Origin: Dokdonia pacifica | GTDB taxonomy: Bacteria > Bacteroidota > Bacteroidia > Flavobacteriales > Flavobacteriaceae | NCBI RefSeq assembly: GCF_900188275.1 | Contig: NZ_FZNY01000002.1 | Location: forward strand, 558,001-622,000 | Reading direction: 5' to 3' | Length of the DNA: 64,000 bases | Shown: positions 15,313 to 25,512 of the stretch, one piece after another | How positions within the stretch are numbered: position 1 is the first letter of the stretch | Layout of the letters: every line of letters starts with the position of its first letter | Translations under genes and position numbers: made by a program | Notes under the pieces: generated by a model | Seen by the model: only the letters and a program-made list of their open reading frames with translations | The model's database searches: none | What the model was told of the DNA's origin: nothing

Positions 15313-15393
15313 ATAATGAAGGTATCAAATTTGAGTTAATTCTTAAAAAATCTAGAAAAAATAATTAGATCTATTAAATATTTCTTCCTTCTT

Positions 15394-16350
15394 TTAAAAA
15401 GTTACCTTCTTAAGGTCCTGAGCTAGTTGTTGTGTAAATAAATGGGCGCCTTCCTTATTTAAATGACTGGCATTATAGAAAAATTCTTTTTTAAATGAGA
15501 GTTCGTTTTGAGAATAATCTAGAAATACTAAACTATATTTTTGAGCTATTTCTCTGTAAATTTCCATGGCTTCCTCCCTATTTTCTACATACTGCTGACC
15601 AGCAATATACTCTGGAGCATATACAAAGGTTACTGTGATACCATCGTTTTGACATTCTTGTATAAAACGCTCTAATAATGTTCTAGTGTCTGGATGAAAT
15701 TTAATTCTATATTTTTTTTCACTGGCTAATAAACTGTCTACACTAGCATCCCACTGTAGGTCAAAACTTCTAAATCCCTTTTGTCTAAAGTTTTCGCTAG
15801 TATCTTCTGGATGTAATAGATACGTATTTGCTTTTTTAATAGTCGCTGTTCTTCCTGCATAACGTATAAAAGGTATATAATAATCGGCTTTACTAAACCC
15901 TTTATAACCCGATGTATACACTGCCATGTTTTTATTCCATAACATATAGGGCAAGAATTGCTCTTGATTATATAAGTCTTCTCTTTTTTGTAGCGTAAAT
16001 GCATCTACACTTACTATAATATGACGGGGTTTCTTATTATGTTTTATGTATTCTAAATGTCGTAAATATTGTATTCTAAAATTATGACCATCGACACCAA
16101 AATTATATGTCTTTTTTCCAAGATAGGTTTCTAAAATCTCAGGATTGATTTGTACCCAAGCTCTAGATGAACCATAGATCGCAATATCTCCATCGATTTT
16201 ATTTTCATAAATCGCATTCCAAACTTCATATTCACCATGCATGCCATGATCTTCTTTTAGGGCATTAGAAATCAAATAGTCCAATGGATAACTCAGAGCT
16301 ACTAAAGGCAAGATGAGATACAATAATTTCAGTAAAAATCTCCTCATCAC
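15394..16350 (-). CDS. SGNH-like protein partnered with MBOAT (AlgX/AlgJ-like acetylation accessory)
   Basis: 318 aa with an N-terminal membrane anchor (LLKLLYLILPLVALSYPLDY) and a periplasmic SGNH-hydrolase-like body. Block I is DIAIYGSSRAWVQINP (Ser nucleophile candidate) and the late block is NASHLNKEGAHLF (Asn/His). The Asp of the usual triad is not obvious. It starts at the base next to the MBOAT stop, so they form a pair. Such pairs O-acetylate exopolysaccharides: MBOAT passes the acyl group through the membrane and the SGNH partner transfers it. It is the last gene of the long minus array. Confidence 0.7.
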   Translation of the reverse strand: MMRRFLLKLLYLILPLVALSYPLDYLISNALKEDHGMHGEYEVWNAIYENKIDGDIAIYGSSRAWVQINPEILETYLGKKTYNFGVDGHNFRIQYLRHLEYIKHNKKPRHIIVSVDAFTLQKREDLYNQEQFLPYMLWNKNMAVYTSGYKGFSKADYYIPFIRYAGRTATIKKANTYLLHPEDTSENFRQKGFRSFDLQWDASVDSLLASEKKYRIKFHPDTRTLLERFIQECQNDGITVTFVYAPEYIAGQQYVENREEAMEIYREIAQKYSLVFLDYSQNELSFKKEFFYNASHLNKEGAHLFTQQLAQDLKKVTF

Positions 16351-17787
16351 TTAAAATTGAAAATAAATAAATTGTTGCTCACTTCCTCTAAACCATAGTA
16401 TTGCAAGAGCTATCCCATAGTATAAGGTATAACGTAGTCCTTTTTTATGTTTTGTTCCTATTATCTGAATTGCATAGGTTCCTTCTCTCCCTACCCATTC
16501 TATGATTAAAAAACATATAATAAGTAACAACTCTTGTTTTGGAATTACCTCTGGGTATTGAAATAATGAAGAAGAGAAAATAGTGGTAAGATATTGCCAT
16601 GCATGGGCTATATTTTCAGCTCTAAAAAAAATCCATGCTAACATTGTCAATGAAAATGTACTTATCATTTTAAAGATATCATTTACACTAGGTACTAATT
16701 TTCCTTTGGCGACAATCTCTATATGATTTCTATTTTTTTTAGCCAATAGTAACGGTAAGAAGTATAAAGCATTTAACATACCCCATACAATAAATGTCCA
16801 ATTAGCACCATGCCAGAAACCGCTTATAATAAAAATAATAAAGGTATTCCTTACTTGTTGCCAGACATTTCCTCTACTGCCTCCTAAAGGGATATATACA
16901 TAATCTCTAAACCAAGTGGACAGTGATATATGCCAACGTCTCCAGAATTCTGCAATACATCTGGAAAAATACGGAAATGAAAAATTCTGTTTTAAATCAA
17001 ATCCAAAAAACCTAGCAGTACCTATAGCGATATCTGAATAACCTGAAAAATCTCCATAAATCTGAAAGGTAAAAAGTACTGCTCCTATCACTAATGTACT
17101 ACCAGAAAGCTCCTCTGAATTCGTAAAAATATAGTTTGCATATTCTGCGCAATTATCGGCAATCACTACTTTTTTAAAAAGTCCCCATAAGATTTGCTTT
17201 ACCCCATCTACTGCTTTTGTATAAACAAAGGTTCGTTTTCTATAAAATTGAGGTAATAAATGGGTAGCTCTTTCTATAGGTCCTGCTACTAATTGCGGAA
17301 AAAAACATACAAAAGCAGCAAAACCAATCATATCTTTTGCAGGTTGTAACTTCCCGCGATATATATCTATCGTATAACTTAAGGTTTGAAAAGTGTAAAA
17401 ACTAATTCCTACGGGTAGGATAACCTTAAGAGAGCTTGCCGTAAACTCTTGTCCAACTAAAGAAAATGCCGAAATAAAATTATCTAGAAAGAAATTATAG
17501 TACTTAAAGAATCCCAAAATCCCTAAGTTGATACTTATACTCAACCATAATAAGAGCTTCTTGTGTGACTTTTTTTGCTTTCGCGAAAGCGTATATCCCA
17601 CATAATAATCTACGAGTGTACTGAGTAGTATTAAAGATAAAAAACGCCAATCCCACCATCCGTAAAAAAGATAACTAGCAATAACAATAAGTACATTCTG
17701 AGCTTTATTATTTTTTTGAGGAATGCACCAATAGAGGGCAAAAACAATAGGCAGAAATATGGCAAAATCTAATGAATTAAAAAGCAT
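16351..17787 (-). CDS. MBOAT-family O-acyltransferase (AlgI/DltB-like)
   Basis: 478 aa with 10 or more membrane segments and the hallmark MBOAT motifs: CIAEFWRRWHISLSTWFRDY, IPLGGSRG, and the invariant His in ISGFWHGANWTFIVWG. AlgI-type enzymes hand acetyl groups from the cytoplasm to a periplasmic transferase for polysaccharide acetylation. It is next to the SGNH-like gene with no gap, and 63 bases after the Wzc-like gene. The palindrome TTTCGCGAAA lies inside (17577-17590), read in the loop TLSRKQKKS. Confidence 0.92.
   Translation of the reverse strand: MLFNSLDFAIFLPIVFALYWCIPQKNNKAQNVLIVIASYLFYGWWDWRFLSLILLSTLVDYYVGYTLSRKQKKSHKKLLLWLSISINLGILGFFKYYNFFLDNFISAFSLVGQEFTASSLKVILPVGISFYTFQTLSYTIDIYRGKLQPAKDMIGFAAFVCFFPQLVAGPIERATHLLPQFYRKRTFVYTKAVDGVKQILWGLFKKVVIADNCAEYANYIFTNSEELSGSTLVIGAVLFTFQIYGDFSGYSDIAIGTARFFGFDLKQNFSFPYFSRCIAEFWRRWHISLSTWFRDYVYIPLGGSRGNVWQQVRNTFIIFIISGFWHGANWTFIVWGMLNALYFLPLLLAKKNRNHIEIVAKGKLVPSVNDIFKMISTFSLTMLAWIFFRAENIAHAWQYLTTIFSSSLFQYPEVIPKQELLLIICFLIIEWVGREGTYAIQIIGTKHKKGLRYTLYYGIALAILWFRGSEQQFIYFQF
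17577..17590. repeat. Palindrome GCTTTCGCGAAAGC (copy 2, in coding sequence)
   Basis: Inside the MBOAT gene, in a cytoplasmic-loop region. Confidence 0.9.
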
Positions 17788-17850
17788 AACTACCGTTTGT
17801 TTTTATAAATTTCTATCAAAATTGTGTATCCTAAACTTTTTTGATAAGGA

Positions 17851-20211
17851 TCACTTATTTTTTACATTATATCCATAACCATAGCCATATGCGCCACCCA
17901 TATTGGTAGAGGCATAATTTAATAAAACAGCCATATTTACTAATCTTCCTTCTTGGTAATACTTCTCAGGGATACTCAATAATCGTTTGTCAGAAAAGTT
18001 TTCTTTTACAACATATACTGTTAAGTCTGCAAATTTGCTTATTAATAACGTATCGGTTACTAGACTCACTGGGGCTGTATCTACCACAATGTAATCGTAG
18101 TTTTTTTCCAAATACTCAAACATGGTTTGTACCCGTTCATTCATTAATAATCCTGATGGATTAGGAGGGATTACACCTGGAGGAATTACACGTAAAGGAT
18201 CTTCTCCTTTTTCGGTATAAATAATATCTTCAATACTTATGTCTGTACTCATGATATAATTTGTAAATCCTGTGGTCGCTTTTCCATTAGGTAGGTCTAT
18301 GACTTCATGAAATTTTGGAAATCTAAAATCTGTTCCAATAAAAGCTACTTTGTGACCAGATATAGCAAGTGTCTTTGCAATATTAGAGGAGATAAATGTT
18401 TTTCCTTCTCCGGAAACACTGGAGGTTGTGAAAATAATTTTTCCTGTTGGTTTCTCAACACCAGCTAATAGAAAGTTGATATTGGTTCTCAATATTCTAA
18501 AAGCCTCTGAGACTGGACTTCTACTCGTCTTATCTATAGCAAATTGATTTTTATATTTGCCTTTAGGTATGGTCCCAATAATAGGAGCAGATACGAGTTC
18601 TTCTAAGTCTCTTTTAGACTTTACATTGGTATTGAGTAATTCTCTTATATACAATACTACAAATGGTAAAAAGAGGCTTAATACTGTAGATAAAAAGTAG
18701 GTACTGCTTTTATTAGGTGATACAGGTAAAAAGCTTGTGGGTGAAGCTCTATCTATAATTCGAGAGTTAGGCACTGTAATATGACTTGTAATATCTGCTT
18801 CTTCTTTTTTCTGGAGTAAGTATAAATACAACTGTTCTGTTACGCCTTGTTCTCTGGCAATCTCCCTCAAGTCTTTTTGTCTTTCAGGAGCTTGATATAG
18901 CTTACTTTGAAATCCGTTTTCTCGACGTTGCACACTATTTAACTTAATAGCTACTTTATCTTGTAAACTCACTAGACTTTGGAATAGTACTTCACGTAAT
19001 CCAGCTAACTGGTCGTCTATTTTAACTACTACTGGGTTCTTAATCGTAGATGTTTTTAGTAGTTTTTTTCGTTGTAAGACTAAGGTATTATACTTTCCTA
19101 TATCTGTAGAAATAGAAGAATCATCTATTCCTAAATTACTTGGAATAACTTCATTTTTTGCTTCTTTATTTTTTAAGAAATCAATGGTAGATTGTATCAA
19201 GAGGTTTTGTGTCTCGTAAATAGCAATCTGTCGTTTGTTTTCTGTAGAGATATCTGCAAGTCTTCCTGAAGATCCAGCTACATCTTCAGTAATGCCATAT
19301 TGTGACATATACTTTGCAGCTTGATTATCTACACTGGATAAATCTTCAGATATATCTGTAAGACGGTCATTTATAAATTGAGCCGTTTTATTGGATGTTT
19401 CTTTTTTGTTATTAATAGTTCTTGTACCATAAGCATCTACAAGGTTATTTATAAAATCTTCTGCTTTTGGAATAACAGCATCTCTTAATGAAACTTGTAA
19501 TACCGATGAGTTCTGTCCTACTCTAGTTATCATAAGACGTGCTCTATAACTCGCAACTAAACTTCGTACAGGTAGTAATTTTATTTTAATTACTTTTCCT
19601 ACAGCACTATTGATATTTGTTTGATTAGGAATTAAAACAGCTTCTCCCACACTTGTCGCTACTGGAGTTCCAAAATCATGAGCACTTAATTCATTACCAT
19701 CAGTATCAATAAAAGAAAAAGAAGTCCCCGAATTGATACGCACATTAAATATCCCACTTCTTCTGTAAAGCAAAGAATCAGGAACTAAAAAATCGATGGT
19801 TACAATAGGTTTTTCATACTCTTCTATATCTAGAACCCTACCTTCATAGAAGTATTGTACATGGAGCTTGAGCTTTGTGATTACATTCTTGATTAATGTT
19901 TTAGATTTTAATATCTGGATTTCGTTTTCTATTTGATCATTAGATTGTTCTAATCCTAAATCTTTAAATACAGAAAGTCCAGCATCGCTCAAATTATCTT
20001 CTTGGGAAATTACAATCGTAGAAGACACCTCATACTGAGGTACCGAATATCGCAATGACACGTATGCACATACTGTAAATACAATAAAACACAACACAAA
20101 CCAATACCAATACCGTAGGTATTTAAGAAGTAAATCTTTTAGATTAAAATCTTTAAACCCCGGTATAGAAGGGGGATTAAGAGTCTCATCAGAAGTGGGA
20201 TTTGATTTCAT
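17851..20211 (-). CDS. wzc: Wzc-like polysaccharide co-polymerase with tyrosine autokinase domain
   Basis: 786 aa with an N-terminal Wzz chain-length domain between two membrane segments (about 32-52 and 505-525) and coiled-coil in the periplasmic part. The C-terminal BY-kinase has Walker A SSVSGEGKTFISSNIA, Walker A' VAFIGTDFRFPKF and Walker B YDYIVVDTAPVS. The very end is Tyr-rich (GGAYGYGYGYNVKNK), the usual cluster of autophosphorylated tyrosines. It regulates chain length and export in Wzx/Wzy capsule systems together with Wza, which is encoded 20 bases upstream. It is full length with all kinase motifs. Confidence 0.93.
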   Translation of the reverse strand: MKSNPTSDETLNPPSIPGFKDFNLKDLLLKYLRYWYWFVLCFIVFTVCAYVSLRYSVPQYEVSSTIVISQEDNLSDAGLSVFKDLGLEQSNDQIENEIQILKSKTLIKNVITKLKLHVQYFYEGRVLDIEEYEKPIVTIDFLVPDSLLYRRSGIFNVRINSGTSFSFIDTDGNELSAHDFGTPVATSVGEAVLIPNQTNINSAVGKVIKIKLLPVRSLVASYRARLMITRVGQNSSVLQVSLRDAVIPKAEDFINNLVDAYGTRTINNKKETSNKTAQFINDRLTDISEDLSSVDNQAAKYMSQYGITEDVAGSSGRLADISTENKRQIAIYETQNLLIQSTIDFLKNKEAKNEVIPSNLGIDDSSISTDIGKYNTLVLQRKKLLKTSTIKNPVVVKIDDQLAGLREVLFQSLVSLQDKVAIKLNSVQRRENGFQSKLYQAPERQKDLREIAREQGVTEQLYLYLLQKKEEADITSHITVPNSRIIDRASPTSFLPVSPNKSSTYFLSTVLSLFLPFVVLYIRELLNTNVKSKRDLEELVSAPIIGTIPKGKYKNQFAIDKTSRSPVSEAFRILRTNINFLLAGVEKPTGKIIFTTSSVSGEGKTFISSNIAKTLAISGHKVAFIGTDFRFPKFHEVIDLPNGKATTGFTNYIMSTDISIEDIIYTEKGEDPLRVIPPGVIPPNPSGLLMNERVQTMFEYLEKNYDYIVVDTAPVSLVTDTLLISKFADLTVYVVKENFSDKRLLSIPEKYYQEGRLVNMAVLLNYASTNMGGAYGYGYGYNVKNK

Positions 20212-20231
20212 AAATTTCTAATCTAAATGGT

Positions 20232-21071
20232 TTATTGGGTGATTGCAATAACAGAAATGATAATCCCTAAAACAGATGTAACCGATGTTAATACGCGTGG
20301 CCAATTGCTATTTTTAGATGATTTTGCTTTAGACGCATTAGGCTCTACATACACGACATCATTTTGTGACAGATAGTATACAGGAGAGCTAAAAACATCT
20401 TTAGAAGTAAGATCCACTTTATGTATTACTTGCGTGTTATTTTCTTCTCGTATTACGGTTATATTGGTACGTTTCCCTTGAATACCTAAATCGCCTGCAA
20501 GCCCTAATGCTTCTATAAGTGTAATCCGTTCGTTGTTGACAGTAAAAGGTCCTGGATTTTGCACTTCTCCTAGAATCGTAATTTTAAAATTTTCAAGTCG
20601 TACAGACACAATGGGATCATTAATATATTCGGTTAATTTTTCTTTAATCATATCCTTAACCTCAGCACTAGAAAGTCCCCCTATTTTAAGTTCTCCTAAT
20701 ACAGGAAACTCTATCATCCCATTATCATCTATTAAATAGGATGGTCTCGGTGCTGTTGTACTTGTAGTTAAGGCACCACTTTCTGAATTTAATGAGGTCG
20801 TTCCTGCGTTAAATGGGATTGCAATAGCTGCATCAGGAGCAGAAACCTTAATACTAATAATATCATGAGGTTTATAGGTCGCTATAAAACGATTCCCAGA
20901 AGTGATTTGTTCTAAGTTTTCTGACTCTTGAAAGTACACAATGTCTTTAGGTGCTTTACAAGACACAATAAAGAGAACTAATACAATACAGTATATTATT
21001 TTCAGTAACCATCGGTGGTATACAGACATCTCGTTAGGATGTTTTTTGAGTATTTTGTTATTTATTTTCAT
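20232..21071 (-). CDS. wza: Polysaccharide export outer-membrane lipoprotein (Wza-like)
   Basis: 279 aa. A lipobox LVLFIVSCKAP follows a hydrophobic stretch. The Poly_export domain (about 55-150, with YKPHDIISIKVSAPD and DDNGMIEFPVLGELKIGG) is followed by an SLBB domain (FKITILGEVQNPGPFTVN). A C-terminal membrane segment (VLTSVTSVLGIIISVIAI) is typical of Bacteroidetes members. Met15 (MSVYHRWLLK) is an alternative start that would give a shorter signal. Forms the outer-membrane export pore with Wzc below. Confidence 0.92.
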   Translation of the reverse strand: MKINNKILKKHPNEMSVYHRWLLKIIYCIVLVLFIVSCKAPKDIVYFQESENLEQITSGNRFIATYKPHDIISIKVSAPDAAIAIPFNAGTTSLNSESGALTTSTTAPRPSYLIDDNGMIEFPVLGELKIGGLSSAEVKDMIKEKLTEYINDPIVSVRLENFKITILGEVQNPGPFTVNNERITLIEALGLAGDLGIQGKRTNITVIREENNTQVIHKVDLTSKDVFSSPVYYLSQNDVVYVEPNASKAKSSKNSNWPRVLTSVTSVLGIIISVIAITQ

Positions 21072-21122
21072 GACTGGGTGGGTTGATATGATTTTTATGA
21101 TTGCTTTGTATATGTTTCTTTA

Positions 21123-21142
21123 TACGCTTTCGCGAAAGCGTA
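21123..21142. repeat. Perfect 20-base palindrome TACGCTTTCGCGAAAGCGTA (copy 3, intergenic)
   Basis: Full-length perfect form in the 85-base gap between wza and the glycosyltransferase gene. Confidence 0.95.
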
Positions 21143-21156
21143 CTCAGGCTATTTAT

Positions 21157-22320
21157 TTATAATGATTCATATTCTTCTAAAAGAGACTTCCAGATACGTT
21201 TTCGTTCATACTTTTTACATATAGGCGCTCTTGCGTTTTGGGTTAGGTAGTTGTAATATTTTTTATTTATTAGGAGCTCTTCCATGCTATTTTGAAGTGC
21301 TTCTACATTTTTTACGGGAATAATTGTTCCATTGATGCCTTCTTCTACAATCTCATTACATCCATTAATATCAGAAACTATACTTGGTATTTGCATAGCA
21401 CTAGCTTGCAATACTGTGTTTGGGAAACCTTCTCGATAACTAGGAAAAGTGAGCACATTAGAGATGGCTAAAAATGGACGAACATCTTCTTGCCATCCTA
21501 TGAGAATGATATTCTTATTTGTTTCTATTTCATTTTCTGTTTCTAGAAATAGTTGCGCTGTTTCTTGATCATAATATCCTACTAAAAGCAGCTTTGTATG
21601 TGCATGCTCTTTTTGAATATTTTTAAAAGCTTTTACGAGCTCATTAATTCCTTTATCTTTTACAATTCTTCCTAGAAAAGTGTATACAAAATCTGATGGG
21701 TTTATTGATAATTGTTTGTAGAGCTTTTGCTTTTCAGTCTCTGTATAAAGCGATGGTGTAAAATGAGAGGTATCAATACCATTTGAACTTCCAGTTCCTA
21801 TAACTTTTATTTTTTTAGAATCTGTAAACTTATGATCTAAGATAATCTCTTTAAGACCGAAAGAATTGGGATATACTTTTGTAGCACATGCATAGGTGAT
21901 TTTTTCGACAAAATTTAGTAAACGCCTTCTCGACCCTGTGGCTTCTACCAGAGGTAAACCTGCTACGGTGTGTAATCTATTAGGGACTCTGGCAATTTTT
22001 GCTGCGAGCATTGCAAGTGTTCCTGCTTTTGGGGTATGACTATGAACAATGGCCGGTTTTTCTTTTTTGAAAATTTTATAGAGTTGATATAATGCTTTTA
22101 AATCTTTAAGTGGTGTGATTTCACGAGTCATTTCTACAGGAATTACTCGTACATTTTCTTTTTTAGCTAGCGTATCAATCACGGCTTCTCCATTGGTTAC
22201 ATCTCCCCTACTACCTATGCCTATCATTTCGTAGTAGGCAGACATAAAATGAAGTTGCCCTTGTAACAAAGTTCCTAAGGAACCTGAATGTGTCGCTACT
22301 CTAATTATTTTTTTCATCAC
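21157..22320 (-). CDS. Glycosyltransferase family 4
   Basis: 387 aa with the two-domain GT-B fold. The N-terminal half has HSHTPKAGTLAMLAAKIARV and TVAGLPLVEATGSRR, as in PglA/WbnK-type enzymes. The C-terminal donor half has FLGRIVKDKGINELVKAF and the GT4 signature PSYREGFPNTVLQASAM. It would add one sugar to an undecaprenyl-linked oligosaccharide in the cytoplasm. Donor and acceptor cannot be read from the sequence. There are gaps on both sides (85 and 115 bases) while its neighbours overlap, so it may begin a separately tuned part of the array. Confidence 0.9.
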   Translation of the reverse strand: MMKKIIRVATHSGSLGTLLQGQLHFMSAYYEMIGIGSRGDVTNGEAVIDTLAKKENVRVIPVEMTREITPLKDLKALYQLYKIFKKEKPAIVHSHTPKAGTLAMLAAKIARVPNRLHTVAGLPLVEATGSRRRLLNFVEKITYACATKVYPNSFGLKEIILDHKFTDSKKIKVIGTGSSNGIDTSHFTPSLYTETEKQKLYKQLSINPSDFVYTFLGRIVKDKGINELVKAFKNIQKEHAHTKLLLVGYYDQETAQLFLETENEIETNKNIILIGWQEDVRPFLAISNVLTFPSYREGFPNTVLQASAMQIPSIVSDINGCNEIVEEGINGTIIPVKNVEALQNSMEELLINKKYYNYLTQNARAPICKKYERKRIWKSLLEEYESL

Positions 22321-22435
22321 TGGATGGTATACACTCTAATTTATGATACAAATAAACCTCAGTTCCTGCACAATACATTATAAAAGAATGTAAAGCGGAA
22401 AAAACAGGTTTGAAAAGGAATAATTGATCATTACT

Positions 22436-23515
22436 TTACAGCGCTTTATATACATTTATATAAGCATCTATCATGAATGATAGATCGTACTCTTGTGCCC
22501 TATCAAGACACTGTTTCTGAATTTTTAAATAGTATTCTTTATCATATAATAATTGTTCTATACTGTTTTTTAATTGCACATGATTACCGGGTTCAAATAA
22601 AATTCCTTCTTCTCCAATTACTTCAGATAAACCAGGAACATTAGATCCTATACATGGATTTCCAGCAGCCATACCTTCTACAATAGCAAGTCCAAATCCT
22701 TCATAATGGGAAGAAAGCACACTCACATCTGATAGTTTCAAGAGCTGAGGGATATCTGTTCTATAACCTAAAAAATGAACTCTATGTTTAATATTTAATG
22801 TCGTAGCAAGTCCTATTTTTTCTTCTTTTAGCACACCATCTCCTATCAGTAATAGATGTACTTCATCTGGTAATAGGGATATGGCTTTAAGCAAAGTGTC
22901 TTGATCTTTCTGAGGCGTAAAACTGGCTACTTGAATAATCACTTTTGCATTTTCAGGAATACCAATATGATACTTAGATAGTCCTGTAGCGTTTTTAAAT
23001 ACTTCTATAGGAATCCCATTGGGAATCGTTACAATGGTATCATTGCTTTTCTTAAGATGACTTTGCAAATTTTCTTTTACACCTTTAGAAATGGCGATTA
23101 CTTTATCATATTTTTTATAGATCCATCTATCTATATATTTAAAGACAACGGAAGCTCTTCGTCTATTATCAGTATTATGTTCTGTTACAATAAGTTTTGC
23201 TCGATTTTTTAAAAACAATGTTGCTAATGACACCCAATATAAACTTGGAAATAGATGTACATGTACAATGTCATATTCCTTTAAATACTTTCTAAGTGCA
23301 ATACTATATAATGGATTATATAAGCTCTTCTTCTTTGTAGTAACTATCTTTACTTGATGTTTTTGCGCTAACTCATTGTAGAAAAATGTCTTTTCGGGAT
23401 GTAATACTAGAACATCAGTGGTGATTCCTCTTTCTATAAATTTAGGAATTGTGTCTACTAGCAGTTTTTCTGCGCCTCCAAAATGAAGTGAATTAATGAC
23501 ATGTATTATCTTCAT
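22436..23515 (-). CDS. Glycosyltransferase family 4
   Basis: 359 aa, GT-B. It starts MKIIHVINSLHFGGAEKLLV (retaining GT4 N-terminus) and has VASFTPQKDQDTLLKAISLL and the donor-site motif LSSHYEGFGLAIVEGMAAGNP. The start overlaps the stop of the GT2 gene by 4 bases (ATGA), so the two are translationally coupled. It acts in repeat-unit assembly; sugar specificity is unknown. Confidence 0.92.
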   Translation of the reverse strand: MKIIHVINSLHFGGAEKLLVDTIPKFIERGITTDVLVLHPEKTFFYNELAQKHQVKIVTTKKKSLYNPLYSIALRKYLKEYDIVHVHLFPSLYWVSLATLFLKNRAKLIVTEHNTDNRRRASVVFKYIDRWIYKKYDKVIAISKGVKENLQSHLKKSNDTIVTIPNGIPIEVFKNATGLSKYHIGIPENAKVIIQVASFTPQKDQDTLLKAISLLPDEVHLLLIGDGVLKEEKIGLATTLNIKHRVHFLGYRTDIPQLLKLSDVSVLSSHYEGFGLAIVEGMAAGNPCIGSNVPGLSEVIGEEGILFEPGNHVQLKNSIEQLLYDKEYYLKIQKQCLDRAQEYDLSFMIDAYINVYKAL

Positions 23516-24417
23516 AATTCCTTCTTTTGAGTGAGACTATCTTTTAGATAAAAAAACATTCCTAATGGAATCCATACAAAAGCGAGGTATTGCTTTTTAA
23601 GTAGTTGTATATGCTGGAGCATATGGGATCTATTACAAAAAAAGAATCTCCAAAAATTGATATGGGCTTTACATCTATTGACAAGACCTATTTTAGTAAC
23701 AGCACCTAATTCTGCATATAAATGCATCACCCCTTTTGGGTATTTTCTTCTGAGTGTTATAGATTGTGCCGATAGTCCATCTTCTAAGTATTCACATTCA
23801 TATACATTTTCATTAAAAAACAACATTTGATACTGTTGTCCTATCCGATTCCAAACTATACTTTCTGGGAGGAATTTTTCTTCTTCAAACTTAGGAAACG
23901 GGTATTGTTTTAAAATAGTCGTTTTAAATACCTCAGCTCTATCTCCTTGAATTTTATGAATATATCGATAGTCAAATATATCACAAATCGCATCTCTGTG
24001 AAGAGAATCAGAACCTACCACTTGTTTATTAAAATAACATTTTAGCCCTACAACACCTGCTATATCAGGGTTGTCTTTTATAGATGCTATTTTCTTATGA
24101 AGAATCGCTATAGCATCAGAGGGCAATCTATCATCACTATCTACGATAAAGAAAAAGGTTCCTTTTGCTTTAGAAACTCCTGTATTAATAGCAATATGTT
24201 TTCCTTGATTTTTTTGTTTATAATAACGTATCGGAAAAGAAGCATTTTGCTCAAATCCTTTTAGTACCTGAGCTGTAGTATCTGTACTTCCATCATCTAT
24301 CACTATCCATTCAAAATGAGTATTTGTTTGCGCTTCAAGACTTCTATAAAGTATAGGAAGTAACTCACTTCTATTATAAGTGGCAGTACATATTGATATG
24401 AGTATATTGCTATCCAT
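23512..24417 (-). CDS. Glycosyltransferase family 2
   Basis: 301 aa, GT-A. It has a front like ISICTATYNRSELLPILYRS, the nucleotide-binding segment FEWIVIDDGSTDTT and the metal-binding DxD in FFIVDSDDRLP. A basic, aromatic C-terminus (QYLAFVWIPLGMFFYLKDSL) may contact the membrane. Spacing to the EpsG-type gene is three bases. It is an inverting enzyme for one residue of the repeat unit. Confidence 0.92.
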   Translation of the reverse strand: MDSNILISICTATYNRSELLPILYRSLEAQTNTHFEWIVIDDGSTDTTAQVLKGFEQNASFPIRYYKQKNQGKHIAINTGVSKAKGTFFFIVDSDDRLPSDAIAILHKKIASIKDNPDIAGVVGLKCYFNKQVVGSDSLHRDAICDIFDYRYIHKIQGDRAEVFKTTILKQYPFPKFEEEKFLPESIVWNRIGQQYQMLFFNENVYECEYLEDGLSAQSITLRRKYPKGVMHLYAELGAVTKIGLVNRCKAHINFWRFFFCNRSHMLQHIQLLKKQYLAFVWIPLGMFFYLKDSLTQKKEL

Positions 24418-24420
24418 CTT

Positions 24421-25512
24421 TTATAAATATGTGAGTAACCAAACGAAAAACAGACTTACAGAAATCGCGCCTGCCATAAAATAAGATTGGTTTTTTAAAT
24501 TCGTTGCGTAAATAATTGGGTATACTACAAGTACTGGTATTAAAAACCAGGATAAATAGGCTATTCTATTTGTATATGGGAAGTATATAAAATACAGCCA
24601 TATGGTATTTGAAATAATGTAGAGGTTAAAAATCTTGGAGAAAAAAACATTTTTGAAGTGATATTTATAGATAAAATAATACCCTAAGTAAATAACAATA
24701 CCGCTGTAGATGATAAAATCAATCCTAAAAGATGATCTTGCAAATACGCCATTATCAATGGCACTAAAATCTCCTCTATCATCTACCAATCCTATGGAAG
24801 ATGTGACTAAGAAATTAATCACCGTAAGTAATCTTTTTCCAAACAAAAAACTTATTGGAATACTTACTAGCCAAAGCCCTAATAATACTTTTGTATTCCT
24901 ATAAAACTGTGCAATAATAAGTGCCAGTGTAGGAAGTGCCATACTTGTATGGAAACTTATCGATAATGCGATTAAAGCATACATTATCAACTTTCTTTGA
25001 TTAAAGGCTAAGGCAAATATGAAAAATGAAGTGGCCAATCCATTACGCATTCCGTTAATTCCAAATGGCCAAAAAGACATAGAGGTAACATACATCACCA
25101 CTGCGAAAAAAGCATACTTTTTAAACCATTTTTGAAATGAAAAATACACAGGGAATACATACAATATGGCAGTAATTAGATAGAAGGTTTGAATATTAAA
25201 AAACTTTGCTAAGAACTTCATGTAGTAATAGAAACCAAAATCTTTGCCTGATTCCCATAAAGGATCTCTTTGAATATTTAAGTAGATGGTAGTGTACTTA
25301 TAGGTATCTCCATAATAACGCCAACTTCCAAAGGGATTTCGCAAACCTATAAACAGGGTAACAATAACGAGTAGCAATATAGTCCCTACAAGCAAATTTG
25401 CTTCTGGAAATTTTTCAAGTGTTCGATAGCGCAACAACGGTAAGATACCAATCATAGATAGAATGGTAATTACCGTAAAGAAAGTGGTCATATAATATTG
25501 ATCTGCTATCAC
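24421..25512 (-). CDS. EpsG-family oligosaccharide polymerase (Wzy role)
   Basis: 363 aa with about ten membrane segments. It has the EpsG-type central region PFGINGMRNGLATSFFIFAL followed by IALSISFHTSMALPTLALII, with the conserved Arg and His. EpsG-like proteins polymerise undecaprenyl-linked repeat units at the periplasmic face. It is the only polymerase candidate in the array and has Wzx, Wza and Wzc neighbours, giving a complete Wzx/Wzy-type export path. Confidence 0.85.
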   Translation of the reverse strand: MIADQYYMTTFFTVITILSMIGILPLLRYRTLEKFPEANLLVGTILLLVIVTLFIGLRNPFGSWRYYGDTYKYTTIYLNIQRDPLWESGKDFGFYYYMKFLAKFFNIQTFYLITAILYVFPVYFSFQKWFKKYAFFAVVMYVTSMSFWPFGINGMRNGLATSFFIFALAFNQRKLIMYALIALSISFHTSMALPTLALIIAQFYRNTKVLLGLWLVSIPISFLFGKRLLTVINFLVTSSIGLVDDRGDFSAIDNGVFARSSFRIDFIIYSGIVIYLGYYFIYKYHFKNVFFSKIFNLYIISNTIWLYFIYFPYTNRIAYLSWFLIPVLVVYPIIYATNLKNQSYFMAGAISVSLFFVWLLTYL